A stretch of 64,000 nucleotides of DNA from Clostridium rhizosphaerae (GCF_016765585.1 NZ_JAESWC010000009.1:186001-250000); one strand, 5' to 3'; shown: positions 1 through 7,537, numbered from the stretch's first letter. Translations and numbers: made by a program. Notes: generated from the letters alone by a model not told the origin.

Positions 1-1
1 C

Positions 2-649
2 GGTCTCGGTATAGGAGATATAAGGGAGGAGGTTAGAAAGCTTACTTCACTGCCCGTTGTTGTTATAACAACACATGCTCACTGGGACCATATAGGCGGA
101 CATGCTTTGTTTGATGATATTCTTATTCATGAAGCTGATGAAGCCTGGCTTGTAAATGGACTTCCTCTACCAATAGATATTATAAAAAGCAATGTTATAA
201 GGGAACCCTTCACAAGAGAACTTCCTGAAGGTTTCAGCATCGATAATTATAAGGTTTATAGGGGAAAGCCCTCAATGAGTTTGAAGGATATGGATACTAT
301 AGATATAGGCTTAAGAAAAATAACTGTTCTACATACTCCGGGGCATTCCCCGGGACATATATGCCTTTTGGAAGAGGATAGAGGATATTTATACAGCGGT
401 GATTTAATATACGAGGGAATTTTATATGCAAATTATCCAAGTACAAGCCCTGTGGATTTTAAGGCTTCTGTAGATAGGGTAAGCAAATTAGACAATATAA
501 AGAGAATATTACCGGCACACAACTCATTGAATATTGATGTTGAAATCATAGAAGAAATGAGAAAAGCCTTTATTTCAATAGAATCTAATGGGTTACTAAG
601 ACAGGTTGGGGGAACTTTTGAATTTGATAATTTTGCAATAAGGCTGTGA
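2..649 (+). CDS. Metallo-beta-lactamase-fold hydrolase, 5'-truncated
   Basis: The frame is open from the first bases and ends at TGA 647-649, so the true start lies upstream of the window. About 215 codons are visible. The zinc ligands of the family can be read: HAHWDH at nt 74-91, HTPGHSPGH near nt 332, the bridging aspartate in SGDLIYEG, and the last histidine in LPAHN. This is the layout of small soluble glyoxalase II-like hydrolases. The substrate cannot be told from sequence. An internal TTG at 107 opens a shorter frame, but it falls after the first zinc motif and cannot be the real start. Confidence 0.85.
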   Translation, partial: GLGIGDIREEVRKLTSLPVVVITTHAHWDHIGGHALFDDILIHEADEAWLVNGLPLPIDIIKSNVIREPFTRELPEGFSIDNYKVYRGKPSMSLKDMDTIDIGLRKITVLHTPGHSPGHICLLEEDRGYLYSGDLIYEGILYANYPSTSPVDFKASVDRVSKLDNIKRILPAHNSLNIDVEIIEEMRKAFISIESNGLLRQVGGTFEFDNFAIRL

Positions 650-674
650 TGGCTGATTGGGGATAGAGGCATTT

Positions 675-2348
675 ATGAGAATAATAAAATTTATTTTGGA
701 AATTATAGTGGAATTTTTGATAATTCTTACTGCATTTTTAATTTCAATTTTTCTGAATTTCAAGGGGAGTATTATTTTTAGTGCAGCAATGCTATTAGCC
801 TGTATTTTTATGCTTGTCATAGGTATAAGGGGGATTGCAAAGAATAGAAAGAGAAACAGCGGAGCTTTAAAGAAGTTTTACAATCTTTGTATTACTGCAG
901 TAATACTTGTAGCTTGCATCTCTTTCGTTGAGAGTAAAAACTTTAAGATACTAAATGATAATAAAAGTTCCTCAGTATATAACGTTGTAAGAGAAAGTAT
1001 GAATTCAAAAAAAGAAACGGAAGCTTATAACAAGCTTTTTAAAACCGTAAAACATAACAATGCTGAAATATATTATAAGGAAGACATAGAGCCTGCACTG
1101 GACCTGGTATACTTTTACTTGGATAAAGCAGAAACACGAACTTCAAGCATATTTAAAAATGTTGAAAATGTTCCCATTACTATAAAGTTTGACTATGACA
1201 AAGATGTATTTAAATCTATTAATAAGGATTCATCAGACTATGCAGGACTGTATAATTATAATAACAAGACAATAAATATTTTTGTTGAAAATTGCTATAG
1301 TGACATTTTAGCTTTTAATTTAAAGAATGGAAACTTTAAGCATTATTTGCTGCATGAGTATTCTCATTATAAATTTGGGCAATTTCTAGATAAAAATAAA
1401 ATTGAAAGAGATTCTATTCCGGACTGGTTTAATGAAGGTATTGCTGAGTATATGGCATTTGGTGGTGAGCGTGGAAATGAGCCTACTAGTATTGTTGAGT
1501 TTAGCAAGCTTAAGGATATAAAAGACTGGAATAAATATAATAATGAAAAATATACGGTATATGAGCAGGCGCATTATGCAGTGAATAGACTCATAGCTCT
1601 TAAAGGAGAAAATGCAATCAGTCAGATAATATTAAAGACCAAGGAAAGCAATTTTGAAACTGCTTTTAAGGAAGCATCAGGAGTAAGCCTTGAAGAATAC
1701 CAAAAGCAGCTTCAGGAAGACATGAATAATAAATGGAAGCAGTACAATAAGCTTATCAAGCCAATAACTCTAAAAGATGAGGATGATAATATAAGAGTAA
1801 AGGGTTTGCTGGCTTACGCTGATAAGAATACCAATAATATAGATCCTTTATTGGACGCAGAAACCATATATAGTGGAATGAATCGATTTGATAAAGCAAA
1901 AGAAGTATGTAAGTTGGCCGTTGAGAGAAATCCTAATCATAGTCTGGCTTGGGCAAGGCTTGGAGATAATTATGTAGAACTGCTGGATTTTAAAGCTGCT
2001 CAGGAGGCTTATGAAAAAGCCATTAGCGTAGATAAAGAAAACTCGGCTAAGTATATATCCTTATCACAAGGATTATTAGCTGTCGATATAAACAAAGCAG
2101 CTGAAACTGCAGATAAGGCTCTTAAATTTGATAAGTCAAGCTTTACAGCTAAGGAGGTTCAGTATATAAAAAATCTTAAGGTAGCTGCAGACAAAGGCAA
2201 TCCATACCCGGCAGCTTTGAGCATAATAAAAAATGATTATATAAACTCAAATACACTAAAGAAAGCTTTTATTAATAAGCTTATTAAAGATTTTCCCAGC
2301 GTAAAAAATGCTTCGAGAAGCGAGCTGGAGAAGATTATAGAAAAATAA
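675..2348 (+). CDS. Membrane-anchored gluzincin (peptidase MA-like) with TPR repeats
   Basis: About 557 residues. ATG 675 is chosen because AGAGG lies just upstream; the TTG at 657 has no ribosome binding site. The N-terminus has two or three hydrophobic segments (to about residue 90). An extracytoplasmic zinc-protease domain follows, with HEYSH (H227, E228, H231) and a downstream glutamate in NEGIAEY (about E258), the gluzincin pattern. The C-terminal third holds TPR-type helices (LAWARLGDNYVELLDF and following). The protein probably cleaves or binds a cell-surface protein; the substrate is unknown. It starts 25 nt after the preceding gene and is followed at 18 nt by an acetyltransferase gene, so the three may be co-transcribed. 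Confidence 0.75.
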   Translation: MRIIKFILEIIVEFLIILTAFLISIFLNFKGSIIFSAAMLLACIFMLVIGIRGIAKNRKRNSGALKKFYNLCITAVILVACISFVESKNFKILNDNKSSSVYNVVRESMNSKKETEAYNKLFKTVKHNNAEIYYKEDIEPALDLVYFYLDKAETRTSSIFKNVENVPITIKFDYDKDVFKSINKDSSDYAGLYNYNNKTINIFVENCYSDILAFNLKNGNFKHYLLHEYSHYKFGQFLDKNKIERDSIPDWFNEGIAEYMAFGGERGNEPTSIVEFSKLKDIKDWNKYNNEKYTVYEQAHYAVNRLIALKGENAISQIILKTKESNFETAFKEASGVSLEEYQKQLQEDMNNKWKQYNKLIKPITLKDEDDNIRVKGLLAYADKNTNNIDPLLDAETIYSGMNRFDKAKEVCKLAVERNPNHSLAWARLGDNYVELLDFKAAQEAYEKAISVDKENSAKYISLSQGLLAVDINKAAETADKALKFDKSSFTAKEVQYIKNLKVAADKGNPYPAALSIIKNDYINSNTLKKAFINKLIKDFPSVKNASRSELEKIIEK

Positions 2349-2366
2349 ATTATATGGGGGTATAGC

Positions 2367-3251
2367 ATGGATAATATTAAATCAAATAAATTCCTAGTTC
2401 TAAAAGAGTATTTAAATGAAAAAGATTATGAGGATGCTAAGCAGCTAGAGGCTGTATGTTCTGAGAAGGATAATGTAAATGTGAAGCTGGAGCTTGATTT
2501 TAGAATGCACTTTAACAGGAAAGAAAGAGAAGTAATCGATAATATTAATGAATTTTTATACTATATAGATAATGTTTTGGTAGGTTATATAAGCATATCA
2601 AGCTTTGGAGGTAATATAGCTGAAGTGACGGGGCTTGTTCATCCTGAGCATAGAAGAAAAGGTATATTTAAAAAGCTTTATAGTTTAGCACTTGATGAGT
2701 GCAATAAGAGAAACTTCAGCAAGATACTTCTTTTAACTGATGATAAATCAGCTTCAGGAAAGGGATTTATTAAATCAACCGGAGCAGAATACGACTTTTC
2801 TGAACACGGAATGAAGCTTAAAGAAATACCGGATATTGAAAGCAATAAGATTATTGCCTTAAGAAAAACATTAAATTCTGATGCAGAAGAAATAGCAAGG
2901 CAAAATACCATTTTCTTTGGAGACAGCAGAAGTGAGCTTATATGCCCAGAGGAAGAAGAAAAAAATGGCATGACAACTTATTTAGTTGAGCAGGAAGGAA
3001 AGGTTGTTGGAAAACTTAAAATAGAGATAAATGAAACTTCTGCCTTTATAAGCGGAGTAGGTATTCTGCCTGAGTATAGAAGCAGGGGTTATGGAAAGGA
3101 AGCCTTAAAAGAGGCTCTTATAAAAATCAAAGAAAAAGGTATTAATGAGGCGGCTTTAGATGTGGCAGCAGGAAATAAAAATGCTCTCAAACTATATAAG
3201 AGCTGCGGTTTTGAAGAAGAGGATGTAATGAATTATTATGAAGTAAAATAG
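2367..3251 (+). CDS. GNAT acetyltransferase with two GNAT domains
   Basis: 294 residues, ATG start after a GGGGG ribosome binding site. Two GNAT folds lie in tandem. The first has the acetyl-CoA loop EHRRKGIFKKLY at about residues 92-103. The second has EYRSRGYGKEALKEA at about 230-244, followed by the typical NKNALKLYKSCGFEEE end. The second domain has the complete Q/RxxGxG/A-type pyrophosphate loop and is probably the catalytic one; the first may be degenerate. The acceptor cannot be predicted. A similar double-GNAT protein is encoded at 14304-15161 on the other strand. A strong promoter for thyA begins just after this gene. Confidence 0.8.
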   Translation: MDNIKSNKFLVLKEYLNEKDYEDAKQLEAVCSEKDNVNVKLELDFRMHFNRKEREVIDNINEFLYYIDNVLVGYISISSFGGNIAEVTGLVHPEHRRKGIFKKLYSLALDECNKRNFSKILLLTDDKSASGKGFIKSTGAEYDFSEHGMKLKEIPDIESNKIIALRKTLNSDAEEIARQNTIFFGDSRSELICPEEEEKNGMTTYLVEQEGKVVGKLKIEINETSAFISGVGILPEYRSRGYGKEALKEALIKIKEKGINEAALDVAAGNKNALKLYKSCGFEEEDVMNYYEVK

Positions 3252-3263
3252 GAAGCTCTTTAC

Positions 3264-3292
3264 TTGTCAGAATCAGGCCACTCCTTTATAAT
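3264..3292 (+). promoter_or_regulatory. Sigma-A promoter of thyA
   Basis: TTGTCA (3264-3269), 17-nt spacer, TATAAT (3287-3292). Transcription should start near 3299, which gives a leader of about 110 nt that contains the whole structured repeat at 3315-3402. Confidence 0.75.
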
Positions 3293-3314
3293 TATTTTAG
3301 TACGACAAAGGAAT

Positions 3315-3402
3315 GGAGGTTGAAGTCCTAAATGGACTTCAACGGGTAATCTGCGAGCGGAAGCGAGTACTCTAGATTACCCAGTGTTTCGAGTGAAAGG
3401 AG
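3315..3402 (+). repeat. Structured leader repeat, single copy upstream of thyA
   Basis: Same element as the 74-bp tandem array at 49685-50136. Order: GGAGG (3315-3319). Hairpin 1: TTGAAGTCC / GGACTTCAA with loop TAAAT (3320-3342). Hairpin 2: GGGTAATCT / AGATTACCC (3344-3382), enclosing the conserved core GCGAGCG..AGCGAGT. Hairpin 3: TTTC-gagt-GAAA (3387-3398), which runs into the Shine-Dalgarno sequence GAAAGGAG (3395-3402) of thyA. Relative to the array copies, stems 1 and 2 differ by paired compensatory changes. The element lies in the mRNA leader. I do not recognise it as a named RNA family. Confidence 0.8.
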
Positions 3403-3410
3403 AAATTAAC

Positions 3411-3902
3411 ATGAGCACTGCAGACAAACAATATTTACAGCTGGTTAAGGATATATTAGAAAACGGCTATTATGAAACAGGAAACAGAACAGGAATACCA
3501 ACCTATAAGCTTCCTCATAGAATGTTTCAATTTAATTTAGAGAAGGAATTTCCTATACTTACAACAAAGTTTGTAGCTTTTAAAACTGCGGTTAAAGAAC
3601 TTTTGTGGATATACAAAGATCAATCCAATGATGTAAAGAAGCTTCAGGAGCAGAATGTACATATATGGGATGAGTGGATGAAGGAAGATGGAACTATAGG
3701 AACAGCTTACGGCTGGGTAGTTAAAGAATATAATCAAATTGATAATTTAATTGAAGGTCTTAAAAATGATCCTCAGGGCAGAAGACATATTATGAGCCTT
3801 TGGCAGATTCCTCACCTTAATGGCGGAACTCTTCACCCTTGTGCTTTTATGACAATGTGGGATGTAACTGATGGAAGATTGAACTGCATGCTTGTACAGC
3901 GT
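3411..3902 (+). CDS. thyA: Thymidylate synthase, exon 1
   Basis: Codons 1-164 of thymidylate synthase, which makes dTMP from dUMP with methylene-tetrahydrofolate. ATG 3411 has GAAAGGAG eight bases upstream; an earlier in-frame start at 3384 lies inside the leader repeat and is rejected. Family motifs include [17 protein letters not shown], and the nucleophile in [10 protein letters not shown] (C144). The exon ends with ..LVQR (R164), equivalent to the phosphate-binding Arg166 of E. coli, and is followed at once by an intron TAA stop. Joined to exon 2 (5073-5375) the protein is 264 residues, the same length as E. coli ThyA. An unspliced message would give a dead 164-residue fragment. Confidence 0.92.
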
Positions 3903-5072
3903 TAAAACTGAGCGCCCTTATGCAGTAATGCATATTGAATAACCTTGCTAAACAGGGAAACTCTTATTTTTTATAAGACAATCCTGTGCTAAATTTCTAT
4001 ATAAATATATAAATACATAATCTCTTTGAAAATGTATTAACCTATAATATATTTTTTAAAGGGATGATAATATGACGGGTTTGTATATTATTAAAAATAC
4101 AATAAATGATATGTTTTATGTAGGACATTCGGTAGACATAGAAAGACGGTTTAGAGCACATAAATCATATTTAATAAGGAATATACATCATTGCGTGTAT
4201 CTTCAGAGAGTATGGAATAAGTATGGTGAAGAAAACTTTGAATTTATTATATTAAAGGAATGTTCATTAGAAGAAAGTATTAAATTGGAACAGTATTATA
4301 TAGATAATTTTAAGAAAAGTATTTATAATACTGGAGACTTAGCAGCTTCTGGAGGAGATTTAATAAGCAATAACCCTAATATTGATAATATAAGGAAGAA
4401 AAAGAAACAAGATGCCATAAAATATTATAGTAGGCTAACTGATGAAGAAAAGAAAGAAAAGTATGGACGTAAAGGTGATAAAAATCCTATGTACGGAAAA
4501 CATCACACTGATGAAGTAAGAAAACTATTGAGTGAGAAAGCTAAGAGACCTAATCCGAACAAAGGCAAGAAAATTGAAGAGATTATAGGCTATGATAAAG
4601 CAAAAGAGGTTAAAAAAATCTTGTCTGAAAAAGCGTCTCAAAAAATAGGGGAGAAAAATCCTTTTTACGGTAAAACTCATAGTAATAGAATTAAGGAGAA
4701 GCTAAGAGAGAGAATGCTAGGAAGTAGACCAACAAATATAAGACCGGTAAGTATAGAAGGAATTATATATGAAAGTGTTACAGATGCTTCTCGAAGGTTA
4801 GATGTTTGCCTAGCTACTATAATATATAGAATAAAGTCTTCCAGCGAACAATATAAAAGTTATGGGTATTTAGATATTTAGATAGAATAAAAGCTTAACG
4901 ACTATCGAAACCGCGTTTATGAACGTAAGGGAGTAGAGTACACTGCAAGCTATTGGTAGTGGAAAAGCAAGGCTTCCCTGAAAGGGAAGGTGATATAGTC
5001 TGAACTCTATAGTGATATAGAGCTGTTCTTAAAGAACGAATAAGATTTAGCGAATCTTATTGAACATTAATG
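3903..5072 (+). mobile_element. Group I intron (IA2-like) in thyA
   Basis: 1170-nt self-splicing intron. Splice sites are fixed by pairings visible in the sequence. P1: exon GCGT (3899-3902) with internal guide GCGC (3912-3915), giving the required U-G pair at the splice site. P10: intron CTGA (3908-3911) with exon 2 TCAG (5073-5076). Terminal omega-G at 5072. The core has a P4-like pair, ACAGG near 3952 with CCTGT near 3982, in a context like the phage T4 td intron as I remember it (CTAAAC..GGGAA..GACAATCC.GTGCTAAAT). P7 is GACTA (4900-4904) with TAGTC (4996-5000). P9-type hairpins follow, including CTCTAT/ATAGAG and TAAGATT/AATCTTA. It carries an endonuclease gene. Confidence 0.93.
4072..4881 (+). 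CDS. GIY-YIG intron homing endonuclease, I-BmoI-like
   Basis: 269 residues, ATG 4072 preceded by AAAGGG. The N-terminal GIY-YIG nuclease has GLY (3-5), YVG (16-18), arginines 25/26/28 and the metal-binding glutamate E73 (KLEQYYIDNF). A linker carries two or more NUMOD3 motifs (GDKNPMYGKHH, GEKNPFYGKTH). The C-terminus (about 220-269) is a NUMOD1/helix-turn-helix DNA-binding part (SVTDASRRLDVCLATI). This layout and length match I-BmoI (266 residues) from the Bacillus mojavensis thyA intron. It would cut intronless thyA and drive intron homing. The frame is intact, so it is probably active. A weak promoter-like TTGAAA..ATATTT lies before it at about 4025-4053. Confidence 0.92.
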   Translation: MTGLYIIKNTINDMFYVGHSVDIERRFRAHKSYLIRNIHHCVYLQRVWNKYGEENFEFIILKECSLEESIKLEQYYIDNFKKSIYNTGDLAASGGDLISNNPNIDNIRKKKKQDAIKYYSRLTDEEKKEKYGRKGDKNPMYGKHHTDEVRKLLSEKAKRPNPNKGKKIEEIIGYDKAKEVKKILSEKASQKIGEKNPFYGKTHSNRIKEKLRERMLGSRPTNIRPVSIEGIIYESVTDASRRLDVCLATIIYRIKSSSEQYKSYGYLDI

Positions 5073-5375
5073 TCAGGTGATGTTGGTTTAGGAATTCCAT
5101 TTAATATGGCCCAATATGCAGTATTAGTTTACCTTATAGCTCAAGTAACAGGACTAAAACCGGGACTATTTACTCATGTTATTAATAATGCTCATATTTA
5201 TGAAAATCAAGTAGATGGCATGAAGCTTCAGCTTACAAGGGAAAATGAAGCTTATGAAGCTCCAAAGCTTTGGATTAATCCAGAGATTAAGAATTTTTAT
5301 GACTTTACTATAGAGGACATTAAACTTATTGATTACAAGCATCATCCGTCAATAAAAATGGAGGTGGCTGTTTAA
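5073..5375 (+). CDS. thyA: Thymidylate synthase, exon 2
   Basis: Codons 165-264 plus stop, beginning [11 protein letters not shown], the continuation of the QRS.D..LG.PFN signature that binds dUMP. Later conserved parts are [12 protein letters not shown] and the C-terminal closing residues MEVAV. The frame joins exactly after removal of 3903-5072. The apparent ATG at 5070 is intron sequence (ATG then TCA), so any separate protein starting there is an artefact. The TAA stop overlaps the ATG of folA (TAATG), so translation of the two dTMP-cycle enzymes is probably coupled. Confidence 0.92.
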   Translation, partial: SGDVGLGIPFNMAQYAVLVYLIAQVTGLKPGLFTHVINNAHIYENQVDGMKLQLTRENEAYEAPKLWINPEIKNFYDFTIEDIKLIDYKHHPSIKMEVAV

Positions 5376-5872
5376 TGCTTAGTTTTGTAGTTGCTATTGC
5401 AAACAATAATGTTATAGGAAAAGACAAAAGTCTTGCCTGGGGACATCTTCCAAGCGATATGAAAAAGTTTAAGGAGATAACTCTTTCAGGCAGCAAAACA
5501 ATGATAATGGGAAGAAAGACCTTTGAATCTCTGCCTAATATTCTTCCGGGAAGAAAGCATATAATACTTACCAAAAACGAGAGTTATGAAGCTCAGGATG
5601 AGGATGTAGAAGTAATCCATACCATGGATGAAATTATGAAATATGTAAATTCTGAAGAGGAATACTTTGTTATAGGTGGAGGACAGATTTTCAATCTTCT
5701 GTTCCCTTATACAGAAAAAATGTATATAACAGAAATTCATGAGGATTTTAAAGGTGATACCTTCTTTCCGGCCTACGATAAGTCAGAGTGGAAGGTAAAG
5801 GCTGAAAAAGAAGGTGTAGTTGATGAAAAAAATAAATACAAACATACCTTTTTGATTTTAGAGAGAATTTAA
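5375..5872 (+). CDS. folA: Dihydrofolate reductase
   Basis: 165 residues, normal length for bacterial DHFR. It regenerates tetrahydrofolate used up by ThyA, and the one-base overlap with thyA (TAATG) fits coupled expression. Its ribosome binding site GGAGG lies inside the last thyA codons (5361-5365). Signatures: VVAIANNNVIG at the N-terminus, W..LPSDMKKFKEIT with the active-site Asp, GRKTFESLP and PGRKHIILT for NADPH, and VIGGGQIF. A small hairpin GAAAATCC/GGATTTTC (5896-5916) and a terminator at 5938-5975 follow. Confidence 0.95.
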   Translation: MLSFVVAIANNNVIGKDKSLAWGHLPSDMKKFKEITLSGSKTMIMGRKTFESLPNILPGRKHIILTKNESYEAQDEDVEVIHTMDEIMKYVNSEEEYFVIGGGQIFNLLFPYTEKMYITEIHEDFKGDTFFPAYDKSEWKVKAEKEGVVDEKNKYKHTFLILERI

Positions 5873-5937
5873 AAAATAATTAAGGATTAATGAATGAAAA
5901 TCCTCTTTGGATTTTCTGAAATACTGTAATTATAGCA

Positions 5938-5975
5938 GAAGAAGCTAGGATGTTATTTCTTAGCTTCTTTTTATT
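5938..5975 (+). terminator. Intrinsic terminator after thyA-folA
   Basis: Stem AGAAGCTA / TAGCTTCT (5940-5947 with 5961-5968), 13-nt loop, then a T-rich run (TTTTTATTT). Confidence 0.75.
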
Positions 5976-6257
5976 TATATATCTTTTATTTATTTGTGCT
6001 GCTCGGGTGTCGCATTAAAATAAGAGCTTTGTCATATCTAATGCGACATAATTACTCAAATAGCAGGGCATGCATAGGGTGTGGATATGGCATAGATACG
6101 GTATGTATAGGGTATAATCAGCCAGCGCCCAGTTATTTATATGTAAAGAAAATACAAAAAAGCATGGTGGCATACCTGGCAGGTCGAGTGTATTAGTTGT
6201 ATCTTTATACAGAACTGCAGACAAGGGTTAGCAAAAACCTTGCTGTTTTTTTTATCC
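5976..6257 (+). other. Gene-free stretch; probable small RNA ending in a strong terminator
   Basis: No convincing protein gene: the only frame (5996-6196) lacks a ribosome binding site and any recognisable composition. It holds a perfect 10-bp stem TGTCGCATTA / TAATGCGACA (6008-6017 with 6039-6048). A stretch of imperfect GCATAGGGT / GTATAGGGT repeats follows at about 6070-6118. It ends in a strong rho-independent terminator (CAG.CAAGG / CCTTG.CTG, 6218-6245, then eight T). A terminator with no gene before it suggests a non-coding RNA of about 250 nt. I see no 6S, SRP, tmRNA or RNase P signature and no clear promoter. Confidence 0.4.
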
Positions 6258-6262
6258 TTTTA

Positions 6263-6291
6263 TTGACATTTAAAATATGAAGTGCTAATGT
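6263..6291 (+). promoter_or_regulatory. Promoter of the TetR-flavodoxin operon
   Basis: TTGACA (6263-6268), 17-nt spacer, TAATGT (6286-6291). Just downstream, ATTGAAC (6295-6301) and GTTCAAT (6322-6328) form an inverted repeat between promoter and start codon, a likely operator for the TetR protein encoded next. Confidence 0.65.
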
Positions 6292-6347
6292 TAAATTGAA
6301 CAGTGTTAAATAATAAAACGGCGTTCAATGAAACGAGGGATAACAAA

Positions 6348-6977
6348 ATGACTATTGAAAAAAGAAGAGAACGAGAAAAAGAAGAAATGAAGGAACTTAT
6401 CCTTTCAGCGGCTAGCGACATTATAGCTATAGAGGGGTTTGACAAGTTATCAATTAGGAAGATAGCTAAAAAAATTGAATACTCTCCAGCTATTATTTAT
6501 CATTATTTTAATGATAAGGAAGAAATATTAAACAACGTAATGCAAAGAGGCTATAAGAAAATAATATCAGCTGTATCTTCTACAGAGATGAAAAATACTT
6601 CACCTGAAGAAAGGCTGGTAGAAATGACTAGAAATTATATAGAAGCGGCATTAAATATGCCAGATGAATTTATGGCAGCTCAGTTAAATAAATCAAATGA
6701 AGCTTTAAAGCATACTTCCTGGCTATTTAAGGGAGCCTCAAAAGAAAAGCTGGCTTTATCTGAACTATGCCAATGCTTGCAAGATATATATAAAGATAAA
6801 GAGGCAGATGAAAATACAATTGAATTAACCGCTCAGATGATTGCAGTATCAACATTAGGCCTTATTATGAAGCTCACTGTAGAAAGAAACCTCGTTGAAG
6901 AACAAAGACAAAGGTTAATTGACTTTTATTCAAAAGAAATAGTATTAAGAATAGCTAATGGTAATAAAATTAAGTAG
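6348..6977 (+). CDS. TetR-family transcriptional regulator
   Basis: 209 residues from ATG 6348, which has GAGGG upstream; a GTG at 6303 would place the start inside the probable operator. The N-terminal helix-turn-helix is typical: ILSAASDIIAIEGFDKLS followed by IRKIAKKIEYSPAIIYHYF. The variable C-terminal ligand-binding part is all helical. It leads a probable operon with a flavodoxin and two membrane proteins and is likely an autorepressor responding to an unknown small molecule or stress. Confidence 0.88.
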   Translation: MTIEKRREREKEEMKELILSAASDIIAIEGFDKLSIRKIAKKIEYSPAIIYHYFNDKEEILNNVMQRGYKKIISAVSSTEMKNTSPEERLVEMTRNYIEAALNMPDEFMAAQLNKSNEALKHTSWLFKGASKEKLALSELCQCLQDIYKDKEADENTIELTAQMIAVSTLGLIMKLTVERNLVEEQRQRLIDFYSKEIVLRIANGNKIK

Positions 6978-7039
6978 GTAGAAGAGGCAATTCGGAGTCA
7001 TTAGGAAATGTGTTAAATAATTAAAATGGGGGTAATTAA

Positions 7040-7519
7040 ATGAATACTTTGATAGTTTATACAAGCAAATATGGATGTACGGAGAAATGCGCAGAGCTTT
7101 TGACTAAGGAGCTTAATGATAAAGTAGACATAATAAATTTAAAGAATGCAGGGGATATTGATATTTCAAAATATGACAAGGTTATTATTGGCGGATCAAT
7201 TTATATTGGTAGAATACAAAAGGAAGTTACAGAATTTTGCTCAAAGAATTTAGATAAGTTAAAAGAAAAAGGAATTGGATTATTTATTTGTGGAATGCAA
7301 GAAGGTGAGGCAATAAATACTGAATTAAATCAGAACTTTCCTTCAGAGCTTTTAAATATTGCAGCAGCAAAGGAATATTTAGGTGGGGAATTTATATTTG
7401 ATAAAATGAACTTTATGGAAAAGCTGATAGTAAAAGTGGTATCAAAGGCATCCTCCAATAAATCAAATATATTAAAGGATAATATTCATAAGTTTGCTCA
7501 GGAAATGAATGCTATTTAG
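7040..7519 (+). CDS. Flavodoxin-domain protein
   Basis: 159 residues with AATGGGGGT upstream of ATG 7040. The FMN-phosphate loop is at the N-terminus (TLIVYTSKYGCTEKCAELL), and GGSIYIGRIQKEVTEFC is the second flavin-contact strand and loop. This resembles the flavodoxin-like HemG/YhaS group rather than a classic short-chain electron carrier. It probably acts as an FMN reductase or electron-transfer partner. Its position between a TetR regulator and two membrane proteins suggests a stress-responsive redox function. Confidence 0.8.
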   Translation: MNTLIVYTSKYGCTEKCAELLTKELNDKVDIINLKNAGDIDISKYDKVIIGGSIYIGRIQKEVTEFCSKNLDKLKEKGIGLFICGMQEGEAINTELNQNFPSELLNIAAAKEYLGGEFIFDKMNFMEKLIVKVVSKASSNKSNILKDNIHKFAQEMNAI

Positions 7520-7537
7520 TTGGTGGAGGGGTTATAA

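Noticed and set aside
3411-5375. thyA read as a frameshifted or broken pseudogene
   Set aside because: Both halves are fully conserved, the interruption has a complete group I intron core with P1, P10 and P7 pairings, and exact excision restores a 264-residue frame.
5070-5375. A separate 101-residue protein starting at ATG 5070
   Set aside because: The ATG is the end of the intron; the sequence is thymidylate synthase exon 2.
5996-6196. Small plus-strand protein gene of 66 codons
   Set aside because: No ribosome binding site, no recognisable protein pattern, and the region is better explained by RNA stems and a terminator.
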